This document shows, piece by piece, positions 1 through 5,456 of a DNA stretch of 5,474 bases. The notes below the pieces were generated by a model. It saw only the letters and a list, made by a program, of their open reading frames with translations, ran no database searches and was not told where the DNA came from. The stretch's first letter is position 1; every line of letters begins with the position of its first letter. Position numbers and translations under genes: made by a program. This stretch comes from Cyanobium sp. (lineage in GTDB: Bacteria; Cyanobacteriota; Cyanobacteriia; PCC-6307; Cyanobiaceae). The stretch spans positions 1 through 5,474 of the forward strand of contig BJHC01000109.1 in the NCBI GenBank assembly GCA_014191535.1, given 5' to 3'.

Positions 1-425
1 TGCACACGGAGCTGCTGGATCTCACGGCGTTGGCGTTGCCCCTGTTCACGCCCCGCAGCCAGGCGGCCGGCACCCCGGCGGGCTTGGCAGACCTTGACCA
101 GCAGCTGCGGTCGGCTCCGCGCTGGGTGATCTGCGCCCCGGAATACAACGGTTCGATTCCTCCTGTCCTCACCAGTGCCATTGCCTGGCTCTCGGTGCAA
201 GGCAACGACTTCCGCAGCCTGTTCAACGGGCGCCCCGTGGCGATCGCCACCCATTCCGGCGGCGGTGGCCACGCCGTGCTGGCGGCTCTACGCCTGCAGC
301 TGGCCCACCTCGGTGCCCATGTGGTGGGCCGGCAGTTGGTGAGCAATGCCAGCCAGCCAGCGAAGGACGACTCCATCGCCGATCTGATTCATCGCCTCAA
401 GCAGCTACAACCGCTCCAGCTCTGA
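1..425 (+). CDS. NADPH-dependent FMN reductase family protein, C-terminal part (5' end outside window)
   Basis: The reading frame is open to the left edge (codons start at base 3) and ends at TGA 423-425, so about 140 C-terminal residues are visible and the true start lies upstream. A flavodoxin-like fold is indicated by a WVICAPEYNGSIPPVL segment: PEYNGS (bases 138-155) followed by a helix with the AIAWLS pattern is the FMN-binding signature of the FMN_red family. A later strand and glycine-rich turn (VAIATHSGGGGH) fits the last flavin-contacting loop. Family members reduce FMN, quinones, azo dyes or metal oxyanions with NAD(P)H in the cytoplasm; the specific substrate cannot be read here. 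Only 15 bases separate its stop from the pirin gene, so the two are probably co-transcribed. A TTG at base 30 is in frame but lies inside the conserved domain, so I treat it as internal. Confidence 0.88.
   Translation, partial: HTELLDLTALALPLFTPRSQAAGTPAGLADLDQQLRSAPRWVICAPEYNGSIPPVLTSAIAWLSVQGNDFRSLFNGRPVAIATHSGGGGHAVLAALRLQLAHLGAHVVGRQLVSNASQPAKDDSIADLIHRLKQLQPLQL
240..247. repeat. HIP1 octamer GCGATCGC
   Basis: A perfect GCGATCGC palindrome, extended to GGCGATCGCC by its flanks, lies inside the FMN reductase gene. HIP1 is over-represented in many cyanobacterial genomes. One copy is only weak support for the taxonomic guess. Confidence 0.5.
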
Positions 426-440
426 GCCGTTCTCGCTCCC

Positions 441-1160
441 ATGGCAACCCCCGCCGTCAACGCCCCGGTGTTCCGCCCTGCGGCCGAGCGTTTTCACAGC
501 CAGCTTGATTGGCTCGACAGCTGGCACAGCTTCTCCTTCGCCGGCCACCACGATCCCGCCTGGATGGGCTTTGGGCCGCTGCGGGTGATCAACGACGACC
601 GCATCGCCGCTGGCCGGGGCTTCGGCATGCACCCCCACCGCGACATGGAGATCATCACGGTGATGGTGGAGGGGGAGCTGCACCACCGCGATTCCATGGG
701 CCATGCGGAGGTGCTGCGGGCCGGTGAGGTGCAGCGCATGAGCGCCGGCACCGGCGTGGTGCATAGCGAGATCAATGGCAGTGATCACCCCTGCCGGCTG
801 CTGCAGATCTGGATCGAGCCGGCCTCCCTGGGGATCGCCCCCGACTACGAGCAGCGCCCGTTCCCGGCCCGGCCCGGCGCATGGACCCCACTGCTGGATC
901 CCCAGCGGCGCTCGGGAGCCATGGCCATTCACCGGCCGGTTCGGCTCTGGCGGGGGGTGCTCGATTCTGGCCAGAGCCTCCCCTGGCCCGAGGGCCTGGC
1001 TTCCGCTGGGGCCCTGTGGTTGCAGCTGATCAATGGCGCCCTGCAGGCCCCTTGGCCCCTGCAGCGGGGCGATGGGCTGGGGCTCAACGGGGCCGCGGCG
1101 TTGGAGGCCCCCCGGGCCAGCGCCGCTGGGGCCGACCTGCTGCTGTTTGCCCTGGACTGA
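441..1160 (+). CDS. Pirin family protein (YhhW-like bicupin, probable quercetin 2,3-dioxygenase type)
   Basis: A 239-residue protein with full-length pirin/YhhW architecture: an N-terminal cupin (about residues 10-125) and a degenerate C-terminal cupin (about 145-235). The N-terminal WHSFSF motif (28-33), the GFGPLRVINDD segment (43-53) and the GMHPHRDMEIITV motif (62-74) are typical. The four expected metal ligands are present: His64, His66, His108 and Glu110, the last two in SAGTGVVHSEIN. Family members bind Fe or another divalent metal; some, such as E. coli YhhW, oxidise the flavonol quercetin in vitro, while the physiological substrate is generally unknown. The ATG at 441 places the usual N-terminus before WLDSWHSF; no strong Shine-Dalgarno sequence precedes it. 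It follows the FMN reductase by 15 bases, suggesting a two-gene redox unit. The C-terminal half is richer in Ala, Gly and Pro and less conserved, as is common in the family. Family assignment is firm; enzymatic activity is inferred. Confidence 0.93.
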   Translation: MATPAVNAPVFRPAAERFHSQLDWLDSWHSFSFAGHHDPAWMGFGPLRVINDDRIAAGRGFGMHPHRDMEIITVMVEGELHHRDSMGHAEVLRAGEVQRMSAGTGVVHSEINGSDHPCRLLQIWIEPASLGIAPDYEQRPFPARPGAWTPLLDPQRRSGAMAIHRPVRLWRGVLDSGQSLPWPEGLASAGALWLQLINGALQAPWPLQRGDGLGLNGAAALEAPRASAAGADLLLFALD

Positions 1161-1201
1161 TCCCAGGCATCACCAGCCCCTGTCGCCTGGAGCACCGGCT
1201 C

Positions 1202-1236
1202 CGCCAACCGCCTTGGGCAGGCTGGATGCGTTGGCG
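1202..1236 (+). other. Stem-loop just upstream of the first small gene
   Basis: CGCCAAC (1202-1208) is perfectly complementary to GTTGGCG (1230-1236). Inside the loop a short GCCT/AGGC stem (1210-1213 with 1219-1222) can also form. The structure ends two bases before the ATG at 1239. It could affect translation initiation or be a chance product of GC-rich sequence; there is no T-tract, so it is not a convincing terminator for the pirin gene. Confidence 0.3.
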
Positions 1237-1238
1237 AC

Positions 1239-1529
1239 ATGCCCGTGCTCCACTCCGGATTTCCCGCGGCCGAGCGCCTCTACCGGCTCACCGATGCCCG
1301 CGGTCTGCCCCATCCGGTGCTGGATGAATCCTTCGAGACCCGGGAGCAGGCGTTGGACGCTGCCCTGGATTGGCTGAGGCAGCAGGGGCTGCTGGATCCC
1401 CACGCCGACCCGCACGAGCAGGAGCGCCAATTGGCCCTGCAGGTGGGGTTGGAGATGAGCACCCCCAGCGGCGACTGGCGCACCCTGCGCCATGCCGGCT
1501 TCACTGGGTGGCGTTCACTCACCGCCTGA
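1239..1529 (+). CDS. Small conserved protein of unknown function, copy A (paralogue of 1976-2188)
   Basis: A 96-residue soluble protein that I cannot name. No signal peptide or membrane segment is visible. Its reality is supported by a paralogue 450 bases downstream: the N-terminal block YRLTDARGLPHPVLD (15-29) and the C-terminal block VGLEMSTPSGDWRTLR (69-84) are matched there almost residue for residue, with an amphipathic helix (about 33-48) between them. Copy A has a longer charged insert (GLLDPHADPHEQERQ, about 50-64) and a C-terminal tail after the WRTLR motif. The pattern of short strands, one helix, then a strand ending in W-R-T-L-R suggests a compact alpha/beta domain. The ATG at 1239 gives about 14 residues before the conserved YRL; no closer in-frame ATG exists. 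Its TGA (1527-1529) directly abuts the ATG of the membrane protein, so the two are probably translationally coupled. Confidence 0.75.
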   Translation: MPVLHSGFPAAERLYRLTDARGLPHPVLDESFETREQALDAALDWLRQQGLLDPHADPHEQERQLALQVGLEMSTPSGDWRTLRHAGFTGWRSLTA

Positions 1530-1907
1530 ATGCACCGCTCCCCTGGCCTGGATCGCCCCCTGGCGTGGGCGGGCCTGCTGGCCAATGGGGCGGCGCTGTT
1601 GGGGTTGCCCCTGGCCATCGTGCTGCCGGGCCCTCTGCCGCAGGCGCGGCTCGTGGTGGACCTGGCGGCGGTGCTGCCCACCCTGGTGCTCGGGCTGGTG
1701 GCCTGCGGCGGCCTGCTGGCTCAGCGCCAGTGGGGCCGGATCGTGGCGATCGTGGCCCTGGGGATCGGCTTGGCGGTGGGCCTGAGTGCCGGGATTGTCT
1801 GGCTGGCGCTGGTGCCGATCGATCGCTTGGCCACGGCCGCAGGCCTCGGTGGCCTCTGGTTGACGCAGCTGCTGTTGTTGATCCGCTGGAGCCTGCCGCG
1901 CCCGTAA
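1530..1907 (+). CDS. Small four-helix integral membrane protein, function unknown
   Basis: A 125-residue protein that is almost entirely hydrophobic, with four predicted transmembrane helices at about residues 11-32, 42-64, 69-95 and 100-120. Charged residues fall mainly in the short loops (Arg40, Arg66, Arg70, Asp98, Arg99) and at the ends. No family signature is recognisable, and there is no lipobox or cleavable signal peptide. The ATG at 1530 follows the preceding TGA with no gap, which supports this start and coupling to copy A. It sits between two paralogous small soluble proteins, so it may be a membrane partner for that family; this is inference only. An alternative is a generic small cyanobacterial membrane protein with no link to its neighbours. 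The stop is TAA at 1905-1907. Confidence 0.7.
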   Translation: MHRSPGLDRPLAWAGLLANGAALLGLPLAIVLPGPLPQARLVVDLAAVLPTLVLGLVACGGLLAQRQWGRIVAIVALGIGLAVGLSAGIVWLALVPIDRLATAAGLGGLWLTQLLLLIRWSLPRP

Positions 1908-1975
1908 ACGGCAGCGTCTGCGACAGACAGGCCTCCGGGCTCGGTTGAACCATGGCCCCACTTCTCATTCCTGCC

Positions 1976-2188
1976 ATGGCTCAATACCGCCTGGTGGACC
2001 ATCGCGGCGCCCCCCATCCGGTGCTCGACGATCTCTACGAATCCCTGGAAGCGGCCTGGTCCGATGCCCTCGCCTGGTGGGGCACCAATGTGTCGAGCGT
2101 CAGCGGCCGCATCGAGCCGATGGCCATCGGCGTGGAGGTGAGCACCGCCAGCGGCAATTGGCGCACGCTGCGGTACCCCGGTAGCTGA
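1976..2188 (+). CDS. Small conserved protein of unknown function, copy B (paralogue of 1239-1529)
   Basis: A 70-residue protein of the same unnamed family as copy A. The block YRLVDHRGAPHPVLD (4-18) shares 12 of 16 aligned positions with copy A (counting the residue before Tyr), and IGVEVSTASGNWRTLR (51-66) shares 11 of 16. The helix between them contains Trp28, Trp34 and Trp35. The linker is shorter than in copy A and the C-terminus stops soon after the WRTLR motif, so this looks like the minimal form of the domain. I chose ATG 1976 because it places YRL right after Met-Ala-Gln; an in-frame ATG at 1952 would add eight residues (MAPLLIPA) and cannot be excluded, as neither has a clear ribosome binding site. 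The stop lies 13 bases before the P-II gene, so copy B and P-II are probably in one transcript. Confidence 0.75.
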   Translation: MAQYRLVDHRGAPHPVLDDLYESLEAAWSDALAWWGTNVSSVSGRIEPMAIGVEVSTASGNWRTLRYPGS

Positions 2189-2201
2189 GCGAGCTGGTGC
2201 C

Positions 2202-2540
2202 ATGAAAAAAATCGAGGCAATCATTCGACCCGAAGCGCTGCGGCCCCTGCAGCAGGCGCTGGTACAGATCGGCATTCCTGGCATGTCGGCCTCCGATGTG
2301 CGCGGTCTTGGCCGGCAGGGCAGCCAGGTGCAGCTCCACAGCGGTGGCGGCCTGCGGCTGGATTTCCTGCGCAAGGTGCGCGTGGAGATCGTGCTGGAGG
2401 AACGGCAGGAGGCACAGGTGCTAGCCCTGATTGAGCAGGTGAACCGCACCGGCCGCATCGGTGATGGCAAGGTGTTCACCGGTCCCCTGGAGACGGCCCA
2501 CCGCATCCGTACGGCGGAGCAGGGCCTCCTGGCGATCTGA
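2202..2540 (+). CDS. Divergent P-II family nitrogen/carbon sensor (GlnB/GlnK-like) with altered T-loop
   Basis: At 112 residues it has the canonical P-II length. The N-terminus MKKIEAIIRP and the B-loop TGRIGDGKVF (83-92) with Arg101 and Arg103 are classic; Gln39, Lys58, Gly87, Lys90, Arg101 and Arg103, associated with ATP and 2-oxoglutarate binding, are all present. P-II proteins are cytoplasmic trimers that read ATP/ADP and 2-oxoglutarate and bind target enzymes or transporters through the T-loop. Here the T-loop (37-58) is unusual: position 49, the phosphorylated Ser of cyanobacterial GlnB, is Gly; position 51, the modified Tyr of proteobacteria, is Leu; Arg47 is Ser; Glu50 is Gly; and positions 48-50 are three glycines. 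Phe11 of cyanobacterial GlnB, used in NAGK contact, is Glu. It is therefore probably a specialised paralogue rather than the housekeeping GlnB. It lies 92 bases upstream of glnN, suggesting a role linked to GSIII. Confidence 0.93.
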   Translation: MKKIEAIIRPEALRPLQQALVQIGIPGMSASDVRGLGRQGSQVQLHSGGGLRLDFLRKVRVEIVLEERQEAQVLALIEQVNRTGRIGDGKVFTGPLETAHRIRTAEQGLLAI

Positions 2541-2567
2541 GGGCCTCGGGCGCCAGATCCCTAAAAA

Positions 2568-2581
2568 GTATTGCCTGATGC
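2568..2581 (+). promoter_or_regulatory. Imperfect NtcA-like site in the glnN leader
   Basis: GTA (2568-2570), eight bases, then TGC (2579-2581) matches five of the six fixed positions of the NtcA consensus GTA-N8-TAC. glnN is NtcA-activated in studied cyanobacteria. The matching -10 position (about 2604-2609, TTCCAT) is poor, so this is a weak candidate. Confidence 0.22.
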
Positions 2582-2603
2582 CGAAGGGGGCCCCGTCGGC
2601 GTC
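2577..2603 (+). terminator. GC-rich stem-loop between the P-II gene and glnN (possible weak terminator or leader structure)
   Basis: GATGCCGA (2577-2584) pairs with TCGGCGTC (2596-2603) through eight positions, one of them G-T. Inside, GGG can pair with CCC across a short loop. The stem is strong, but it is followed by TTCC rather than a T-run, so intrinsic termination would be weak at best. It starts 37 bases after the P-II stop and may separate the P-II and glnN transcription units, or form part of a structured glnN leader. Confidence 0.4.
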
Positions 2604-2608
2604 TTCCA

Positions 2609-2630
2609 TGGTTTGTAGTGATACAAACCA
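2609..2630. promoter_or_regulatory. Perfect 9-bp inverted repeat immediately upstream of the glnN start codon
   Basis: TGGTTTGTA (2609-2617) and TACAAACCA (2622-2630) are exact reverse complements separated by GTGA (2618-2621). The repeat ends two bases before ATG 2633. As DNA it is a typical size for a dimeric repressor operator. As RNA it is a nine-pair hairpin capped by GUGA, which fits the GNRA tetraloop rule, and it occupies the place where a ribosome binding site would be. It is AT-rich compared with its surroundings. It does not fit NtcA (GTA-N8-TAC), because the half-sites here are only four bases apart. Confidence 0.6.
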
Positions 2631-2632
2631 CC

Positions 2633-4801
2633 ATGCCCAGCGCCGAGCGTTTCGCCGCCCTGCAGACCATTCAGCGGCGCAAGCCCGTGGCTGTGGCTGC
2701 CCCCACCCCGCTGGCGGAGAGCTGGGCCAGCGATGTGTTCAGCCTCGACACGATGAAGGAGGCGCTGCCCCGCAGCGTGTTCAAGTCGATCCAGAAGACC
2801 ATCCGCGAGGGCGGCAAGCTCGATCCGGCGGTGGCCGACACCGTGGCCAATGCCATGAAGGATTGGGCCAGCAGCCGCGGCGCCCTCTACTACGCCCACG
2901 TTTTTTATCCGCTCACCAACCTCACGGCTGAGAAGCACGACGGCTTCATCGTGCCCAAGTCCGATGGCCGGGCGATCACCGAATTCACCGGCAAGCTGTT
3001 GGTGCAGGGTGAACCGGATGGTTCCTCCTTCCCCAACGGTGGCCTGCGCTCCACCTTTGAGGCCCGCGGCTACACCGCCTGGGATGTCACCAGCCCCGCC
3101 TGGTTGATGCGTACCCCCAACGGGGTGACCCTCTGCATCCCCACGGTGTTTGTGAGCTGGACCGGGGAGGCGCTCGACAAGAAAACGCCGCTGCTGCGCT
3201 CCAATGCCGCGGTGAACGCCCAGGCCCAGCGGCTGCTGCGGTTGCTCGGCGAAACCGAGGTGGCCCGCATCAGCTCCAGCTGCGGCGCCGAGCAGGAGTA
3301 CTTCCTGGTGGACAACGCCTTCATGGCGCTGCGCCCCGACCTGCAGCTGGCGGGCCGCAGCCTGTTTGGCGCACCTCCGGCCAAGGGCCAGCAGTTCGAC
3401 GACCACTACTTCGGCGCCATCCCCGAGCGGGTGCAGGTGTTCATGCAGGACGTCGAAGACCAGCTCTACCGGCTGGGGGTGCCCGCCAAGACCCGCCACA
3501 ACGAAGTGGCCCCCGGCCAGTTCGAGATCGCGCCGGTGTACGAGGCCGCCAACGTGGCCACCGATCACCAGCAGCTGATCATGACGGTGCTGAAGGCCAC
3601 CGCCAAGCGCCACGGCTTCACCTGCCTGCTGCACGAGAAGCCCTTCGCCGGCGTCAATGGCAGCGGCAAGCACGTCAACTGGTCGATCGGCAACAGCACC
3701 CAGGGCAACCTGCTCGACCCCGGCAAGACCCCCCACGAGAACCTGCAGTTCCTGCTGTTCTGCGGCGCTGTGATCCGCGGTGTGCACCAGTTTGGTCCGC
3801 TGCTGCGGGCGGTGATCGCCACCGCCAGCAACGACCATCGCCTCGGTGCCAATGAGGCGCCGCCGGCCATCATCTCGGTGTACCTCGGCAGCCAGCTCGA
3901 GGACGTCTTCAATCAGATCAAGGCCGGTGAGCTCAAGAGCTCCGCCAGCGGTGGGGTGATGCAGCTCGGCGTCGACAGCCTGCCGGAGTTCCCCAAGGAC
4001 GCCGGCGACCGCAACCGCACCTCGCCCTTCGCCTTCACCGGCAACCGCTTCGAGTTCCGCGCCGTGGGCTCCGGCCAGTCGGTGGCCGGTCCGCTGGTGG
4101 CCCTCAACACGATCCTGGCGGATTCGCTCGCCTGGATTGCCGACCAGCTGGAGGCCCGCCTGGCCAAGGGCGAGAGCCTCAGCGCCGCCAGCTTCGCGGT
4201 GCTGCAGCAGATCACCCGCGACCACGGCGCCGTGATCTTTGGCGGCGACGGCTACTCCAGTGCCTGGCACGAGATGGCGGTGAAGGAGCGCGGCTTGGAA
4301 AACCTGCGCACCAGTGCCGATGCCCTGCCGGTGCTCAAGCGCGATGCCATCCGCGACCTGTTCGCCCGCCACAACGTGCTCAGCCCGGTGGAGCTGGAGA
4401 GCCGTTTCGAGGTGTATGCCGAGCAGTACTGCCTGGCGATCGAAGTGGAGGCGCGCCTGGCGGTGCGGTTGGCGCGCACGTCGATCTACCCGGCGGTCAG
4501 CGCCTACCTGGCGGAGTTGGCCGCGTCGATCCAGGAGCAGGAATCCATCGGCCTCACCCCCTCCAAGGCCCTGGCCCAGCAGATCGGTGACCTCAACCAG
4601 CAGCTGCTGGATCGGGCCGCGGCCCTCGAAGCCGCCCTGGGCTCCGCCCCCCACGGCGCTGATGCCCACATGCGCCACTGCGCCGACACCCTGATGGGCC
4701 TGATGGGCGAGCTGCGGGCCGCCGCCGACAGCCTGGAAACCCTGGTGGATGACGCCGCCTGGCCGCTGCCCACCTACCAGGAGATGCTGTTCGTCAGATG
4801 A
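2633..4801 (+). CDS. glnN: Type III glutamine synthetase (GSIII, GlnN)
   Basis: A 722-residue protein, essentially the full length of cyanobacterial GlnN, catalysing ATP-dependent ligation of ammonium to glutamate in the cytoplasm. The N-terminal GSIII-specific region includes [13 protein letters not shown] and [20 protein letters not shown] (about 45-103). Catalytic-domain motifs follow in order: [10 protein letters not shown] (218-227), [12 protein letters not shown] (290-301), [14 protein letters not shown] with His347 (338-351), [16 protein letters not shown] (396-411) and [20 protein letters not shown] (461-480). The C-terminus ends in [13 protein letters not shown], characteristic of GSIII. 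All signature residues are intact, with no frameshift. GSIII forms large dodecamers and in studied cyanobacteria is induced by nitrogen starvation. I chose ATG 2633; a GTG at 2618 would add five residues but lies in the loop of the inverted repeat. Neither has a Shine-Dalgarno sequence. The adjacent P-II paralogue suggests linked nitrogen regulation. Confidence 0.97.
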   Translation: MPSAERFAALQTIQRRKPVAVAAPTPLAESWASDVFSLDTMKEALPRSVFKSIQKTIREGGKLDPAVADTVANAMKDWASSRGALYYAHVFYPLTNLTAEKHDGFIVPKSDGRAITEFTGKLLVQGEPDGSSFPNGGLRSTFEARGYTAWDVTSPAWLMRTPNGVTLCIPTVFVSWTGEALDKKTPLLRSNAAVNAQAQRLLRLLGETEVARISSSCGAEQEYFLVDNAFMALRPDLQLAGRSLFGAPPAKGQQFDDHYFGAIPERVQVFMQDVEDQLYRLGVPAKTRHNEVAPGQFEIAPVYEAANVATDHQQLIMTVLKATAKRHGFTCLLHEKPFAGVNGSGKHVNWSIGNSTQGNLLDPGKTPHENLQFLLFCGAVIRGVHQFGPLLRAVIATASNDHRLGANEAPPAIISVYLGSQLEDVFNQIKAGELKSSASGGVMQLGVDSLPEFPKDAGDRNRTSPFAFTGNRFEFRAVGSGQSVAGPLVALNTILADSLAWIADQLEARLAKGESLSAASFAVLQQITRDHGAVIFGGDGYSSAWHEMAVKERGLENLRTSADALPVLKRDAIRDLFARHNVLSPVELESRFEVYAEQYCLAIEVEARLAVRLARTSIYPAVSAYLAELAASIQEQESIGLTPSKALAQQIGDLNQQLLDRAAALEAALGSAPHGADAHMRHCADTLMGLMGELRAAADSLETLVDDAAWPLPTYQEMLFVR

Positions 4802-4811
4802 GCGGCGGCGC

Positions 4812-4845
4812 GGGCAGGTTCTCAGTCTCTGATTGACTCCTGCCC
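4812..4845. terminator. Stem-loop after glnN, candidate terminator
   Basis: GGGCAGG (4812-4818) pairs exactly with CCTGCCC (4839-4845). Next to the right arm, GACT (4835-4838) can pair with AGTC (4824-4827), leaving a five-base bulge on the left. It starts 11 bases after the glnN stop, between convergent genes, where a terminator is expected. There is no T-tract, so termination efficiency is uncertain. Confidence 0.42.
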
Positions 4846-4858
4846 ATGCCGTGCTGAC

Positions 4859-4879
4859 AGGCTTCCGCTTGCGGAGCCT
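4859..4879. terminator. Stem-loop between convergent genes, candidate terminator
   Basis: AGGCTTCCGC (4859-4868) pairs with GCGGAGCCT (4871-4879) with one bulged T. It lies 11 bases beyond the stop of the minus-strand gene and could terminate that transcript or serve both strands. No T-run follows on either strand. Confidence 0.35.
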
Positions 4880-4881
4880 GG

Positions 4882-4899
4882 CGCCGGGTTCACCCGGCG
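4882..4899. terminator. Perfect inverted repeat containing the stop codon of the minus-strand gene
   Basis: CGCCGGGT (4882-4889) and ACCCGGCG (4892-4899) are exact reverse complements around TC. The TGA stop of the minus-strand gene (4890-4892) is at the apex, so the right arm is the last coding sequence. It may be part of the termination or mRNA-end structure of that gene. Confidence 0.35.
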
Positions 4900-5456
4900 T
4901 ATGGCAGGGAGGAATGGTGCAGAAGGATTCGGATCGTTCCGTTCGGCTCCTTCATGAACGACCAGGTCTTGTCGACGGTCGTCGTTTGCCCTTCAGCGTT
5001 CTTGAAGCTCACGTTGCCCATCGTGGTGGCGTAGCTGCCATTGAGTTGGATCACCTGATTGGTGGCTTCGCAGGAGCGCCAGGGCTTCAGGGCAAACCCC
5101 TTGTCATTGGGAAACGCAGGATCCCCTCCCACGAAGTAGGAGAGTGCGCCGGCGCGTGTTGGGCGGAACGTCTGCGACCCGGAGGCCAAGGTGGGTTTGA
5201 ACGCCACGGGGCCGTACTGGTAGGCGTAGCCCTGATCAATCACGGCCTCCGCGGTGCTCTTTGCCTTGGCTATCCCTCCACTCGCATAGGCCGCGCTGAT
5301 TTTCAACAGCCCTTGGCACCAGCCCTTCTGGGCGGCGATGACTTCGGCAATCGTGATGTTGTTGTTCATCACCTGCACGTTTGGAAAAGCCTGTGCCTGC
5401 AGCGTGATTCCCACCATCAAGGCTGGAGCTGACACAACGAAACGTGAGAGGAGCAT
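4890..5456 (-). CDS. Secreted iota-class carbonic anhydrase-like protein (COG4337 / SnoaL-like fold)
   Basis: A 188-residue protein with a signal peptide: Arg5, a hydrophobic core (about 6-19), then AQA (21-23) as a signal peptidase I site, so it probably acts in the periplasm. The mature domain carries the blocks ITIAEVIAAQKGWCQGLLKI (34-53), YGPVAFKPTLA (81-91), ALSYFVGG (104-111), DKGFALKPW (118-126), TVDKTWSF (160-167) and the C-terminal ILLHHSSLPY (177-186). This is the family described as metal-independent iota carbonic anhydrase, interconverting CO2 and bicarbonate. The active-site residues I recall for the characterised homologues (Thr, Tyr, His, Ser) correspond to Thr89, Tyr107, His181 and Ser183, with nearly the same spacing. 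Database entries for this family are often labelled phosphoribosyl-AMP cyclohydrolase, which the sequence does not support. Cys47 and Cys129 could form a disulfide. The frame stays open to the right edge, so a start beyond the window is possible; ATG 5456 gives a normal signal peptide. It is convergent with glnN. Confidence 0.82.
   Translation of the reverse strand: MLLSRFVVSAPALMVGITLQAQAFPNVQVMNNNITIAEVIAAQKGWCQGLLKISAAYASGGIAKAKSTAEAVIDQGYAYQYGPVAFKPTLASGSQTFRPTRAGALSYFVGGDPAFPNDKGFALKPWRSCEATNQVIQLNGSYATTMGNVSFKNAEGQTTTVDKTWSFMKEPNGTIRILLHHSSLPYAG

Noticed and set aside
405..932. Minus-strand open frame opposite the pirin gene
   Set aside because: Low-complexity antisense translation with no recognisable motif, opposite a pirin gene with all four metal ligands.
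1721..2506. Minus-strand open frame across the membrane protein, copy B and P-II genes
   Set aside because: It spans three plus-strand genes and intergenic gaps and has a Ser/Arg/Pro-rich composition typical of antisense frames; two of the genes beneath it have clear homology or paralogy support.
2609..2630. Palindrome as an NtcA binding site
   Set aside because: GTA and TAC are separated by four bases, not eight, so the spacing does not suit NtcA.
2541..2632. Possible glutamine riboswitch (glnA RNA motif) in the glnN leader
   Set aside because: The conserved core of that motif, including a GGAAGUAGG-like internal loop within a three-stem junction, is not present; only two simple hairpins are seen.
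2618..2632. GTG at 2618 as the glnN start
   Set aside because: It would add only MIQTT, has no ribosome binding site and lies in the loop of the inverted repeat; ATG 2633 fits the family N-terminus, though it too lacks a Shine-Dalgarno sequence.
2561..4678. A 705-codon open frame on the minus strand opposite glnN
   Set aside because: It mirrors the glnN frame, is dominated by Gly, Ala, His, Gln and Arg in low-complexity runs, and shows no domain motif; high-GC third positions keep the antisense frame open. glnN has full family signatures.
4890..5456. Phosphoribosyl-AMP cyclohydrolase (histidine biosynthesis)
   Set aside because: The zinc-binding cysteines and nucleotide-binding motifs of HisI are absent, and the protein has a signal peptide and HHSSLP motif, which do not fit a cytoplasmic HisI enzyme.
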